A stretch of 64,000 nt of DNA, from NCBI GenBank assembly GCA_019044685.2, contig JAGTXX020000013.1, forward strand, positions 372,001 to 436,000. The letters run 5' to 3'. A model generated the notes under the pieces. The model did not search any database. It was not told the DNA's origin and saw nothing but the letters and a program-made list of their open reading frames with translations. Position 1 is the stretch's first letter. Each line of letters opens with the position of its first letter. Of this stretch, positions 43,742 to 55,409 are shown in pieces. The position numbers were made by a program, and so were the translations under genes. Origin of the DNA: Nannochloris sp. 'desiccata'. Its lineage: Eukaryota; Chlorophyta; Trebouxiophyceae; Chlorellales; Chlorellaceae.

Positions 43742-46552
43742 ATGCAGACTGCCCAGCCAGAAGGCGCTCCTCAGGAAGCACCTGGTGCCCCAGCTCCTGG
43801 CCCAAACATCCATTGGGTGGGTCCGCCTATGTACATACATAATGATCTATCGCACTATAGAGCTGCAAACGTTGCAGGCCAGCAAATTTCCATAGGTTAG
43901 TAATTATATTTTAAAGCTTGCGTGAGCCTTTTAAAGCAAGCTAAAACCCAAGCCAAGGTGCAGCTTTTCGCAGCCTTGGAGGCTCTACTATAACTTTATA
44001 GGCTATGTTGTACACAACAAAACTTCGCAAAGAGATTCTTGAGCCTTGTTCTCTCGGTTTTCCTTCCACTTCCTTCTTTCATTTTTTGGCTCCTGAGTAG
44101 GATTTCCTCCCTCGTTCTAAACTACCCACACAAAGAAAACTTAAATCTTTCCCCTTTCTCTATTCTATTTTTACAGGTGAATTTGTATATTTACAACCTT
44201 CTGACCCTACCGCCCCTCTCTACATCGGTCGTATTGATGATTTTCTCGTTTCTAACGATGCTCCGTCAGCCACTGTGACTTGGTTTTATCGCCCTCAAGA
44301 GTTAAATATAGACACCCCTCTTCCCGTATTCGACAACGAAGTCTTTGCTGCCGATGAAAGTGAGACGCATCCTTTAGATTCTGTGGCTGGGAGGTGCTTG
44401 GTAGTGGCCCCTGGTGGTCCAACACAGCTGCCTGCTGGCGCAGGCGGTGTCGGTGGAGGTGGAGCTCTGGATGTTTATGTGTGCAGCAGGAAATATATCT
44501 CTGCAGAAGGGTAAGAAGAAGAATAGACTGCCCATAGTTAACTTTGTCCAATAGAAAACTTTCTAGCTCTATTTCATTACGTTCTCAATTTTTGCCATTG
44601 AGAACGTTCTGAAAATTGAAAAATTAGTATTTTGTCTGTTTATCTGAGATGTATATCTTAATTACTTGACCTCTATATTTTGCAGGAGAGTTGTGCCCTT
44701 TGCTGATGAGCAACTAGGCAACGAAGCCCGTCCCTTTGTCCTCGTCAACGGCCGTATCTTAGCTCGACCAGCAGCTGGTGCCTTTCTCAAACAACAACAT
44801 GCCCCTGCAGCGGAACAACCAGCACGACAGCAACCCTCGTCTCGTGGAGCCAGCAAAAGAAGAAAGCGAGAAAAGACTCCTAGCACGACTTCACATCGTA
44901 AACGTACCTCCCCAGGTGGAAATGGCGGCCAATTTGTTGCCGCTGCTACTGTAGATGCAGGCACTACAGCAGCGCCTAGTGGATCAGTTTCCCACGGTGG
45001 GATAGCCACATCAGACAGGAGCGGTGGCGGTACCGGTGCAGGTACAGGCAGTGGCACCCCACGTGGAGCTCCTCCCTCCTCCCCCCGCAATCGTAAAGAA
45101 CACCACGGTAGGTGGAGTACCGACCGCTATGAAGCTGCACAACGTTCACTTATTCATATCTTACGCTTGATGGGGGCTACCTCGCCTGACGTCTCGATTC
45201 TCCGCCCGACTTTAAGAGAAGAAGCAAGGAAGGTAATCGGCGATACAGGCCTTCTTGATCATCTATTGAAGCATTTAGCTGATCAAGTAGTCAGTCCGGA
45301 AGGGGAGCGGTTACGTCGTCGTCACAACCGAGAAGGTCATATGGAATATTGGCTTCAGAACCCAGCCGCAATGGAAGAGGAAGAAAAAATGATGCAAAAT
45401 GAGTTGACTGCGTTGACCAGCGAGCTTCGTGAAGTACGGGAAGCTCGCCATGCGTTACAAACTGTACGAACAGAAGCTGCACAAGCAATTCAAGCTGTTT
45501 CTGGTCTAAAAGAACACCCTACAGAAGCAGCGGCGGGGTTAGTAGGCATGCAAACACCAGTAGAGCTAGCCGCCAGGATGGATGCCGTTGAGCTAGCAAA
45601 CGTTAATTTGCAGCGTAGACTGTACGATGCTGAGTCATTAGCTGCTTCTGGTATCGAAGAATTACGTAAGGAACTTTCCGAAGCTGGGCATGTATTGGGT
45701 GAACATATTGGAACCTTCCAAAAGGCTACAGAAGAGCTGACCCAGCGCTGTCGGGAGCTGGAGTTCAAGTCGGCAGTGGCTTCGGAAGATGCTGCTGGGA
45801 GGTTTGAAGCTGTTAGTGCTGCTTTAACTCAAGCTGTGGGCGTTACGAATATGTTTAGGCAGGAAATGGCACAGAGGGATGTGATTTTGGGTTATTTGCA
45901 AAGAGAGATGGCCGGGTTAAGGCAAGCATTGGCAACGGTGGCTATGGCAGGAGCACCACCTGCTGTGACTTCACCTCAGCAGGCACAGCAGCAGCAGCAA
46001 CAACAGCAAATGTCGCCTGTTGTGACTTCTACTACTACTACCAGCCAAACACCACTTCCGTCTCAACCTGCTCAGGTAGCAGCAGCAAGACCCTCTCTTC
46101 CTGTTCAACAACAGCAGCAACAACCCTTCTCAGCGGTGCCTGCTCCTTTCGCCGCTCAGCCTGCTACCACTACACCTGCTGGTGCTGCTGGTGCTGGTGA
46201 TAAAGACGGCCTGGCAGCAGGAGCAGCAGTACCTGGTAGTAACTACCAACCTCTCACTCCCTTGAAACCCTCTGGTAGCGGCCTCTCTGCCGGTGGTCCT
46301 GCTGCTGCTGCTACTCCAGTACCATCTGCTGCTCTGGACGGTGGCGGTGGTGATGCTGCAACAGCTCCAGTTGCTGGCACTACAAGTCCTCCCGTACAAT
46401 CTACAAATGACGTTAAAGATGAGGAAATGCCTCTTCAGATGTCGCGACAAGCATTAGAGCCTGCTACGATTACTCTGGCTGCACATGAAGGTGGTAATTC
46501 TCCGAAACTTGCATCAACAACTGCACAAAAGGAATTTGCACCGCCGTTGTAG
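43742..46552 (+). CDS. BAH domain fused to AMEIOTIC1/DYAD (SWI1) domain
   Basis: Exons 43742..43895, 44177..44510 and 44686..46552 join in frame to 784 residues. The BAH domain covers roughly residues 40-175 (EFVYLQPSD, LYIGRIDDFLV, VTWFYRPQE, NEVFAADESETHPLDSV). BAH domains bind chromatin. Near residues 303-390 lies a segment RWSTDRYEAAQRSLIHIL, then LRPTLREEARKVIGDTGLLD, HLLKHLADQV, RRRHNREGHMEYWL. This closely follows the plant AMEIOTIC1/DYAD (SWI1) meiotic protein domain as I recall it. Next is a long coiled coil (about 390-560) and a Gln/Ala/Pro/Ser-rich tail. A nuclear, chromatin-linked role is likely; a meiotic role is inference. The ATG at 43742 is the first in frame, but the sequence stays open further upstream. 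Confidence 0.82.
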
Positions 46553-47135
46553 AATAAGAGTAGTTTAGAATGAGATTGATTCTGGTGATGTCAGCAAACG
46601 ACCATAGTGGTGGGTAACTGTAGCACCTATGAAGCGTGATTTCATTAGTCATAATAAATAGACATATTGGTACTTAGATATTGCACAGAAAATAAAATAA
46701 AAGATAAAAGCACTTGATATAGAATGAATCTCTCCTGGCGCTCTGGTGTGCAACTTGAAAAATTTTCTTCCTTTTTTCTTTTTGTTAATTGCTTTGCCTG
46801 TATTCTTTTATTCAATATCTTTTATCATTCAACTACTAGCATTGCATCTATTTACTTGTCGTTTACCTCTGCTTGCCTCCCTCTACTTGTCTTGTGTTGT
46901 TTACCTTAGGTTTAGTTAATTTATGCAGTTTTAGCGGTTTTGTTGTCTTTTGGGCTTTTTTTGTTATCGCGCTGCACCATTGTTAGAGAATAGATAGATG
47001 AAAAATAATCCGTTCCTATTACCTAGTTAGTTATTAGTCAAAAAGTTACATAATAGCTATCATAGGTCAATGGGGTGGAAAGAAAAAAAAATACACGCCA
47101 AGCAATTTACCCTCCTCCGGAGGTGAAAAAGTTTT
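46553..47135. other. Convergent intergenic region
   Basis: About 580 AT-rich bases; nothing recognised. Confidence 0.5.
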
Positions 47136-47816
47136 TCAATCTCTTTCATGGATAGCCAGTTCATCTAATTTCCAATCTTCAAAACTCCCATCAGGAAGGT
47201 ATCTTCTAATAATAAACGGAATCTTCTTTTCACGCAGCTCCTTGTAGGCAATTTCCAAAGGGTCGGTCTCCCCCTCGACAGCGACCATGGGGGGAGCGTT
47301 CATCGAGAGCTGAAGCGCACGTGTACCTAGAACACGAGCTTTTTCGTATTTTGTTAGGAATCTGGTGGTGATACGGACAGTGTTGCCTTCTCTTTGTCTT
47401 CCTTCAGCATCGAATATTTGTGCTTCAGGACCTGTAGAAGGAAAAAGTAAAAGTGAGCGGGGAAGATGAGAAAATTGAACTTGTGTGGAGAAATTTGAGA
47501 GGGTAAATTTAGTTATGGGGTTTGATAGGCAGTGAATTGGTGTACAATCGTACCTTCAAGACCTGGATGGTCTGTATCTATAGCTTCATCCTCTTCTTCT
47601 CCATCATATTGCTCCTCTGGCTCCTCATCAAATTCATCACCGACAAATCTATACAGGGGAGGGGAATGAGAAAACCGTGATGAATATATTATTCATTGTA
47701 AATTAATGGGTATGGTTCAAAGTTTTAAAGCCACCGAGAGGCCTCTTGCGAAAATCATGCAACATTTATATATATACATATATATTTCATGCGTACCCTT
47801 CAAAGTCATCATCCAT
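47136..47816 (-). CDS. RNA polymerase subunit RPB6 (RPABC2)
   Basis: Exons 47816..47797 (20 nt), 47648..47554 and 47431..47136 give 136 residues. RPB6 is shared by nuclear RNA polymerases I, II and III. The acidic N-terminus ([20 protein letters not shown]) is followed by the conserved core: [20 protein letters not shown], then [31 protein letters not shown] and [12 protein letters not shown]. The full reading needs a tiny first exon and both introns. Confidence 0.96.
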
Positions 47817-48368
47817 CGTGTTTGATTTGTTTCTAAATGAATTATCCTGGTTTAAAGTGATTTGCTTACAAATGAGTTTGATATCATAGTTGTATAAGGC
47901 ATCGCAGGCAATTTATTTCCCCTGGGCCAGCGGCCACAGCGCCGACTGCTGAGTTCAACCCTCAGAGTTGACCCTTTAGCTCTTCTCTATGCTTCTAATT
48001 CAAGTATGCTACTAAAGCAATTACAGTAAAGATTCACAAAGACAAGAAAGCAGGAAATAGGCGAAATGGAGTACATCTAACATGTTGAAAAATAATAATT
48101 TAAAAGAAAAGAAAAAAATTGGTTGTGAAGTGGAATTATTTCGTTTCGCTACCTACAGAACTACCTAGATTCGAGGTTGATACACCACGTCGAACTAGAA
48201 ATACCTAAAAAGAAAGCCATTAAAGGAAGGTACACATTACGTATTAGCTATTATTCCCGCACAAACCAAAACGAGAGCACATGGCAGCAGCGACGGTGGC
48301 GGTGGGATGAGAAGGAAAAAAAAAAACAGAAAATTTGTTGAGAATAGTGAAAATTGAGAAAGGAATTA
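47817..48368. other. Intergenic, nothing recognised
   Basis: About 550 bases upstream of RPB6 and downstream of the glycosyltransferase. Confidence 0.5.
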
Positions 48369-50119
48369 TTATCTCTTAGTTTCCTTCAATGCTTCACTAG
48401 TATTACCATCACCACCACCGTCTTCACTCCCCCTACCCATCAAATTCTCTACATCAGCGTCTGACACCAAATCTTTAGGACAAAATACAGTGTGAGGCGC
48501 ATAGGTGGCTTTCTCTACCTCTGCCTCTACGAGAGCTCTCAAATCATCCATAGGACTCTCACCACGGCGTTTTTCTAAAACAAAAGTATTTGCAGCCTTT
48601 GTTTTCACGTGGGGAACGTGAATAACAAAACCGAACGGGTGTACATGGAAGCTCACTCCAAGGCCATTCAATTGATTAATGTACGCAATCTTGTTGCCTC
48701 CATATCCCACAAAGCGTTCGTCGGCCCAGGGTGCTACGTTTCTATGCATCACCAAGAACGGCTCGTATCTAGGTTCGTAATTCGCGCGGTAGGTTACCGG
48801 TTTCGTCAAACGAACCCATTTGGTTGTGTTGGTTGGACCATGACCCCAAGGTGCATCTTGGCCGTTAAAGGCATCCACTTTTCCCGAGAGATATTGCTCT
48901 CTCATTCCATCTTTTCCCAACATAACACAATTTCTCGCCAAATTCTGTGCCATAATTAAGTCTTGTTTACGATTTGTGATTTCAAAAGCGGGTAAAACTA
49001 ATGCTTTCTTCATTGCAGTCAACTCTGCCATCTGATTATACACTGCAGGATCTCTATAGCCAGGTTCAGGCAATCCTAGATTTGGGCTGGCTACGAAATC
49101 TACATCAAGCATGAATGTCAGCTCGGTAATGGACATACGTAAAGCACGATTGCGTAATGAATTAATAGGATACTTTTCTGGATCGAGGGGGTCTAGAAAT
49201 TGGCCAACCAGCTCCATGTGCAAAGCACACTGGGCTGTGCCTTCCATGAAGTGGAAGAATGAGTCCATCCCGCGAATTACATCTTCCAATGTGGTGTTGA
49301 TGTAGGTCGGGATGATGGGGGTGCCGTCAGAACCGTTGCGGAAGAGAGGGACGTAGACGACGGCCGCAAGAGGGTCGGTCCACGTACGGCACTGATTTTC
49401 TAACATGGGGAGCCTGTTTGTAATACAGAAGAGAGAAGAGGGAATGCTAGTTAATAATTGTGAAATATATGGCATAGGGTGTTGAAGCAATTGACGAGGG
49501 TAGTTGCCAGCAACGTAGGAGTTCTTATTTGAATGCGGCTAGGGAGCGGCGAATTGGCAAAATGAGAAAATGTTGGGCAGGCAAGTATTCAAAGGCTCAA
49601 ACTGAAAATGCGCACGTGCGGGTGAACTGAGAAGTGCAATAGAAGCATCTTACCTATCGGCAGAGAGCTGTGTCATGAGAGTGATGCTCTCTCTTGGTCG
49701 TTGCTTATTGGTCCTCCATTCCTGCACCAGCACCAGTTTTGGGAGGTCTTCGCCACCCTTTTTGCAACTCCGGTGTGGATCCACATTTTGCGGCATGTTG
49801 TCTATTAATTTGCGGGAGACCTTCTCCCCCTGGCCAGCTTCGACCGTTCTATAACTCGAGCTCGCATTGCCTCTATACCAAGCTGAATTCGTCAACCCAG
49901 ATACTGCATGAGCCTCCCAGCTAACTTGGGCCTGCAACAAAAGTCAAAGTGAGTGAATTACAATGCTCGGAATCGGACTTTACTCGCCAGACCTTCAAAT
50001 TTAGATTAGTCGCTCACCAAAATGCAAGGGACGATTACTAAAGCTAGAAGCCCTGCAACCCGTCTCTTTCTAAAGAATGATGTATCATCCGACGCATAAA
50101 CCACTTTTCCCGCAGTCAT
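48369..50119 (-). CDS. GT49/LARGE-like glycosyltransferase
   Basis: Exons 50119..50018, 49931..49654 and 49413..48369 join in frame to 474 residues. It is a type II membrane protein: a basic cytosolic start, one membrane helix at about residues 22-38 (VAGLLALVIVPCIL), then the lumenal domain. Family features are LPMLENQCRTWTDPLAAVVY, YPINSLRNRAL, the metal-binding DVD in FMLDVDFVAS, and near the end YEPFLVMHRNVAPWADERF then VGYGGNKIAYINQL. GT49 includes the beta-glucuronyl/N-acetylglucosaminyl transferases related to LARGE and B4GAT1. A Golgi role in glycan building is inferred; the donor sugar cannot be read from sequence. Confidence 0.88.
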
Positions 50120-50588
50120 CGTGTCATATACGTCAACCACTAGATAAAAAAAAGAGTTGAGATTTCAGATCCTCTCAATTGTGCTTATATTTATGAGGTA
50201 AAGCAACATCCGACCGCTTGAAACTATGCATGAACGCTCAATGCTTCTATACAAACTGTTAGATTTACAAATATGCGGGGAACAGAAATTCAGCACGTCT
50301 CAACTGCCGGGCTAGCTACAACCCAGCCTTCTTCCCAGGAACTTCCTGCTAAAATTTCGAGATTCTCTAACCCAACAGGCATAAACTGAAAATATTACAT
50401 TCCACTGTTATCCTTATAAAGGGCAGCATTCATCAACAGCGTACAAGATAAGAAGGCAATGTGCCAAGGCCCCAGCAAGCGCGAAATGCGTTGAAACAAT
50501 AAAAGCAAGAGAGCGGGCATCGCTTCCCACCCCTGAGAACAGAAAGAAACTCAAGAGAAAAATTCAATACTTTTGTTCCTTACTTCAT
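50120..50588. other. Intergenic, nothing recognised
   Basis: About 470 bases between two minus-strand genes. Confidence 0.5.
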
Positions 50589-53500
50589 CTAACTCAGCTT
50601 AAGAGCAGCCAAATCAGCAGCTACCTTTGCCGCGTCGTCAATCGCCTCCACCTTGGGTCCCATTCCTTGTGCATTGGTAGGTTTACCTCCACCTTTACCA
50701 CCAAGAACCTCGAGTGCAGCTTTGACCCACTCACCAGCTGGCAATTTCTTAGAAAGATCATCAGGGACACCGGCATAGGCAAGCCCTTTACCATCTCCTT
50801 CAGCGAAAAACATAACAGCCAAACCAGGATGACGTTTTTGGATAGCATTCCAGGCTTCCTGCAATGCTTTGACATCAAGCCCAACATCAGGCACCCTTGT
50901 GATTAGGAAATTTTGACCAGCTTCTGCTGCCTTATCAGCAGCTTCGACTGCAGCTTCCACTGCTTTAGCTTTATTCGCAGCACCAGCTTTTTTCTGCTCT
51001 TCCATCACAGCCTTGATTAAAATTTGAACCTGTTCACGTAAAAGGGCTTTCCGAGCAGCAGGGATTGCTGCTTGATCAACTGCAATTTTCAACTCAGTCG
51101 CCTCAGAAGACATTTCCGCAGGGTTCTTTGCTTGTGCAGCTTTGATCTTAGCTTCAAGCTCATCTGCAGCTGCGATCGCAGCTGCTGCTTCAGCTCCAGT
51201 CACAGCAATAATTCTCCGGACACCCTTGGCAATTCCCTCTTCGCTTAGAAGAGCAAACTTTCCAGCTGCAGCTGTATTGGTAAGATGAGTACCTCCGCAG
51301 AATTCCACAGAGTATGCCATATTATCTTCATTTTTAGGGTCAGCTATAAGCTCATCTACCGACTTTCCAACTGAAACAACCCTAACAGGGTCAGGATAGA
51401 CTTCCCCAAATACCGCTCTTAAAGTATTAATTTCTTTAGCTTGGGCTAAAGCAACGTCTTTAGTGAAGACGTCTCTGGGCGAATCAACAAACTGAGCACA
51501 AATAGCTTCCACTTTACCTAATTCTTCGGCTGAAACAGGGCCTTTATTGGTAAAATCGAACCGAAGACGCTCTGGTTGGACGATAGACCCCTTTTGATCG
51601 ACATGATCGCCCAAAACTTCACGCAAAGCAAAGTTCAGAACATGTGTAAACGTATGGTTGGGCATAATGCAGTTACGACGATCCATATCGATGGCAGCAG
51701 TGACGTCATCCCCGACGGAAACTACCGCCCCATCAGTGATAGTACAAATATGTAATACATAGCCTGCAGCGACGATGGTGTCTTGAACAGTGACTCCAGT
51801 ACCAGCGCTATTCTTTACGGAACCGGTATCCGCGACTTGACCACCAGATTCAGCGTAAAATGGAGTCTTCTCCAATACAATACCGACCATCCCGTCCTCT
51901 GAAGCCTCCTTGGTGCTCTGTACGAATCCATTTTTAGTCATAATAGCAGCCACTTTGGTAGAAACAACCTCACCAGTATATTTAGCAGAATCATCGGTCA
52001 AAGGGACGTTATTAGTAGCCAACCAGGCAGTAGCCTCAGCCTCAAATTTAAGTCCATTCACACCTCCTTTCTTCGCACCGGCTCTAGAGAGCTCCTTTGC
52101 GTCCTCCATTGCCTTGGCAAAGCCTTCCATATCCACACTCAACCCAGATTCTTCTGCCATAAGCTCGGTTAGATCAACGGGGAAGCCAAAAGTATCCCAT
52201 AGCGTGAATGCATCAGGGCCGGAAATTTTCCCACCAGATGACGTTGCTGCCATTTTATGAAATCTTTCAAGCCCCTTAATTAAAGTTCTAGAGAACGCCG
52301 TTTCCTCCTCTAAGATGATTTCTTTAATCTTTGCACGGTTCCTTTCAAGCTCAGGGAATGCGGGGCTCATGGTATCCACAACGACGTCCACTAAAGTAGA
52401 AAAGAAACCTTCGGGTCCCCCAAGAACTTCCCGGCCAAAACGGACCCCCCGACGTAAAACGCGGCGTAAAACGTATTCACGCCCTTCATTGCCAGGACGA
52501 GATCCATCAGAAATAGCGAAACATAACGTACGGATATGATCTGCAACCACACGGTATGCCATATCTTTATTACCTTTATCTTCGGCGCCCAAAAGATCTG
52601 TGTAGGGTTCAGGATGTCCAGTGACCTTTTGGATAGCATCAAATATAGGCATGAAGATGTCAGTAGCATAATTTGAAGATTTGCCTTGTAACACAGAGGT
52701 AACACGCTCGAATCCAGCTCCAGTGTCAACATGCTTTGCAGGGAGGGTCTTTAAAGAGCCATCAGCTTCACGATTGAACTGCACAAAGACCAAATTCCAG
52801 ATTTCCAGCACGTTGGGATCGTCTGCGTTGACTAATTCCGGGACCTCCCGACCACCAATGCGGTCAAAATGGATTTCAGAGCAAGGACCACAGGGGCCTT
52901 GATCACCCATTTCCCAAAAATTGTCTTTGGCTCCAAAGGGGAGGACGCGGTTTTCAGGTAAATAGCGCAACCAAATTTTGCGAGCTTCCTCATCAGCAGG
53001 TAGGCCTAATTTAGCATCACCACCGAAGTAAGAAGCATAGAGTCTGTCTTTGGGGATTTTGTAGACTTCGGTGAGGAGTTCCCATGCCCAGGTGATGGCC
53101 TCGTCTTTGAAGTAATCACCGAAAGACCAATTGCCAAGCATCTCGAAGAATGTGTGATGATAGTTGTCTTTTCCGACATCATCAAGATCATTGTGCTTTC
53201 CGCCAGCACGGATGCACTGTATATCGGAGAGAAAAGAGGAGAAAAAAAAGAGGGTTGAGAGAAGAAAAAGTCGTGCCGTCGAGAATCAAACCAGATAAGT
53301 TGAGGGTTAAAATCACCTTTTGAGAGTTGCATGCGCGAGTCAGCTTGCTCATATCACTGTTAGGATCAACAGTGCCCAAGAAAACTGCACAAAAAGAGCG
53401 GAAAAGAGGTGACAAACTGGCCATCGTGACCAGATGAGAGAGAGGTGATCTTCTGATATAATTAGACTTACTTGGCTTATACTGGTTCATCCCTGCAAAT

Positions 53501-53814
53501 AACCAAGTCGTCAATTTAGTAATACATAGAAATGGAGCCATTCATTTGTAAGGATATAACAAAATCAAGCGAGATCCATGCCAAAAGCATCTCAACCTAC
53601 CAGCATTTGCGAACAACAAAGTGGGATCGTTGACGGGGACAACTGATGAACTAGGCCACATGGTATGGTTCTTCGACTCGAAGAACTCGATGAAGGCTTT
53701 GCGCACATTGGCGCCACTCCATTGTGTTGAACTCATTCTGACTTGCAAGCGGGTGCTTCCACGACCCACTCTCTTAAGTGCACTAATATGCGCACGACCA
53801 AAAGAGAGTTGCAT
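50589..53814 (-). CDS. Alanyl-tRNA synthetase, with two in-frame starts
   Basis: Exons 53814..53601, 53492..53472 (a 21-nt exon), 53384..53317 and 53216..50589 encode 976 residues from the first ATG or 950 from the second (53736). The catalytic class II core is clear: the first splices rebuild [20 protein letters not shown] and [15 protein letters not shown], then [10 protein letters not shown] and DTGAGFERV. The editing domain has HTFTH and CGGTH zinc ligands. The 26 residues between the two ATGs are Arg-rich with no acidic residue ([20 protein letters not shown]), like a mitochondrial or plastid presequence. The longer form may go to an organelle and the shorter (MSSTQWSG) stay in the cytosol, as is known for Arabidopsis AlaRS. 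Confidence 0.95.
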
Positions 53815-54325
53815 TAATTCGATCGGATTTTGCAAAGATTTGAGCAATGTGAGCTTGGTGATCTGGTTAAGAGAGGTGTGAGGCTGAATGCTGCTGTCGC
53901 CCCCCCCCCCCCCCCCCCCAAATGCATTTATTCTGCAGTGCTGGAGGTCAATTTCTTGGGCAGGCTGGTGACAGGAGTGTATTACTGGACATGCTGTGAA
54001 AAGGGTAGAAGGGCAGAGGGTGCATGCACTGCGGGAGACTGCCTTAGCAGTCTACCGCCACCACCGGCACGGCCACGCCCTCAGTGCTGCTTCTTACGAT
54101 TCTTCCCCTCGCTCTCTCCTAGGAAATGTTTCAGCTCTGCGCTATTCTTGCTGTGCACTTTACCTAGTAGTAGCACTTAACAACGAGTCTACAAGCAAGT
54201 TTCTGTTCCAGAGCAACTATGCTTTCGCAGCCTCTCTTCGGGGTCAAATTGTTTTCGTGACGAGGATTTAATTCAGCTCCATGGTAGCTATGCATGCCAG
54301 TTTTAATCCTTTCATTTTAACAAGT
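53815..54325. other. Divergent promoter region with poly-C tract
   Basis: About 510 bases between AlaRS and eS26, including 20 consecutive C at 53900-53919. Confidence 0.6.
53900..53919. repeat. Poly-C homopolymer (20)
   Basis: Twenty consecutive C in the AlaRS/eS26 divergent region; length may be affected by sequencing error. Confidence 0.9.
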
Positions 54326-55049
54326 ATGACGAAAAAAAGAAGAAACGGAGGAAGGTAAGTTGCGGAGAGCGCGTTCTACTACCTGTTGGGTGGACATCTG
54401 ATCTCTTTTTCACATCCTTGGCCTCAGCCCGACCCAGCCCTAACCCTTTATTTTCGTTTATTTTCCTTTCCAGGAACAAGCACGGGCGCGGCCATGTAAG
54501 TTATAATCCCGCACATCTCCATTTCACTCTATGAAAATTTCTAAGCCAAGCCTTGCCACAAACTCAGCAAACTCGCTCACTCGCTCTCTGACCTTAACTC
54601 AACATGCTTACTTTCTATTCTCCCTCCGTTCTTACAGGTAAAAGGTGTCCGTTGCGAGACTTCAGGCCGTATGGTTCCCAAAGATAAGGCCATCAAGCGC
54701 TATATTGTTCGTAATATTGTCGACGCTTCAGCCCTTCGTGATATTTCTGATGCTTCTGGCATCGAAGGGTAAGATTTATTTTAGTTTCTCACTATATAAT
54801 CAATTTAATATATTAAAGATGCATTCAAGATTTCAAAAAACTAACGTAAAATATCTCCTACGCTTCTTTTTGCACCCCAAAAATTAAAATATTTATCGCA
54901 GGTATGCTCTTCCTAAGATCTATCGAAAGGTGTACTACTCAATTAGTGTAGCTATCCATTCACGTATTGTTCGTGTGCGCTCTCGTAAAAATAGACGCAA
55001 CAGAGAACCTCCAGTATTCCACCGCCCTGCACAAGCTCGCCAGAGCTAA
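54326..55049 (+). CDS. RPS26: Ribosomal protein eS26 (RPS26) lacking zinc cysteines
   Basis: Exons 54326..54354, 54474..54495 (22 nt), 54638..54768 and 54902..55049 give 109 residues. eS26 sits at the mRNA exit of the small ribosomal subunit. The core [29 protein letters not shown] and [13 protein letters not shown] is clear. The family normally binds zinc with two CxxC pairs. Here the first is C-E-T-S, and the second site reads S-I-S-V where C-V-S-C is usual, so three of four ligands are gone. The introns are short, and the gene is otherwise intact. Confidence 0.94.
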
Positions 55050-55409
55050 GAAGACGTTTCTCCATTTGACGGTGGTCGTTGAGACCTGTTGTTGTTTCCC
55101 TTTTGTCAAAAATAAATAAAATGAAATAGTTTATGAATGTATATAGTCGCTCTCCTGTAAATCTGCTCTTTTGCTTCTGTAACAGAAATCTTTACAGTGA
55201 AGTAGTGATACAATTTCCAAATCAAATAGTATTAGAGAGAAAACAAGAAAAAAACCCCAAACGCCGGGGCAAATCAAAAAGATCCTATCATGTAACAAAA
55301 TCAAATATACACTCTACAATAAAACGTAGGTAATCGCAACAGAGAAAACGAAGCCAATTAATTTTCTTTAAAAAAAAAATACCATTCGTACTCGTACTTT
55401 TCTTTTTCT
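55050..55409. other. Convergent intergenic region
   Basis: About 360 bases, AT-rich; nothing recognised. Confidence 0.5.

Noticed and set aside
47761..47790. Short TATATA run near RPB6 as a TATA box
   Set aside because: It lies inside the first RPB6 intron on the minus strand, downstream of the start codon.
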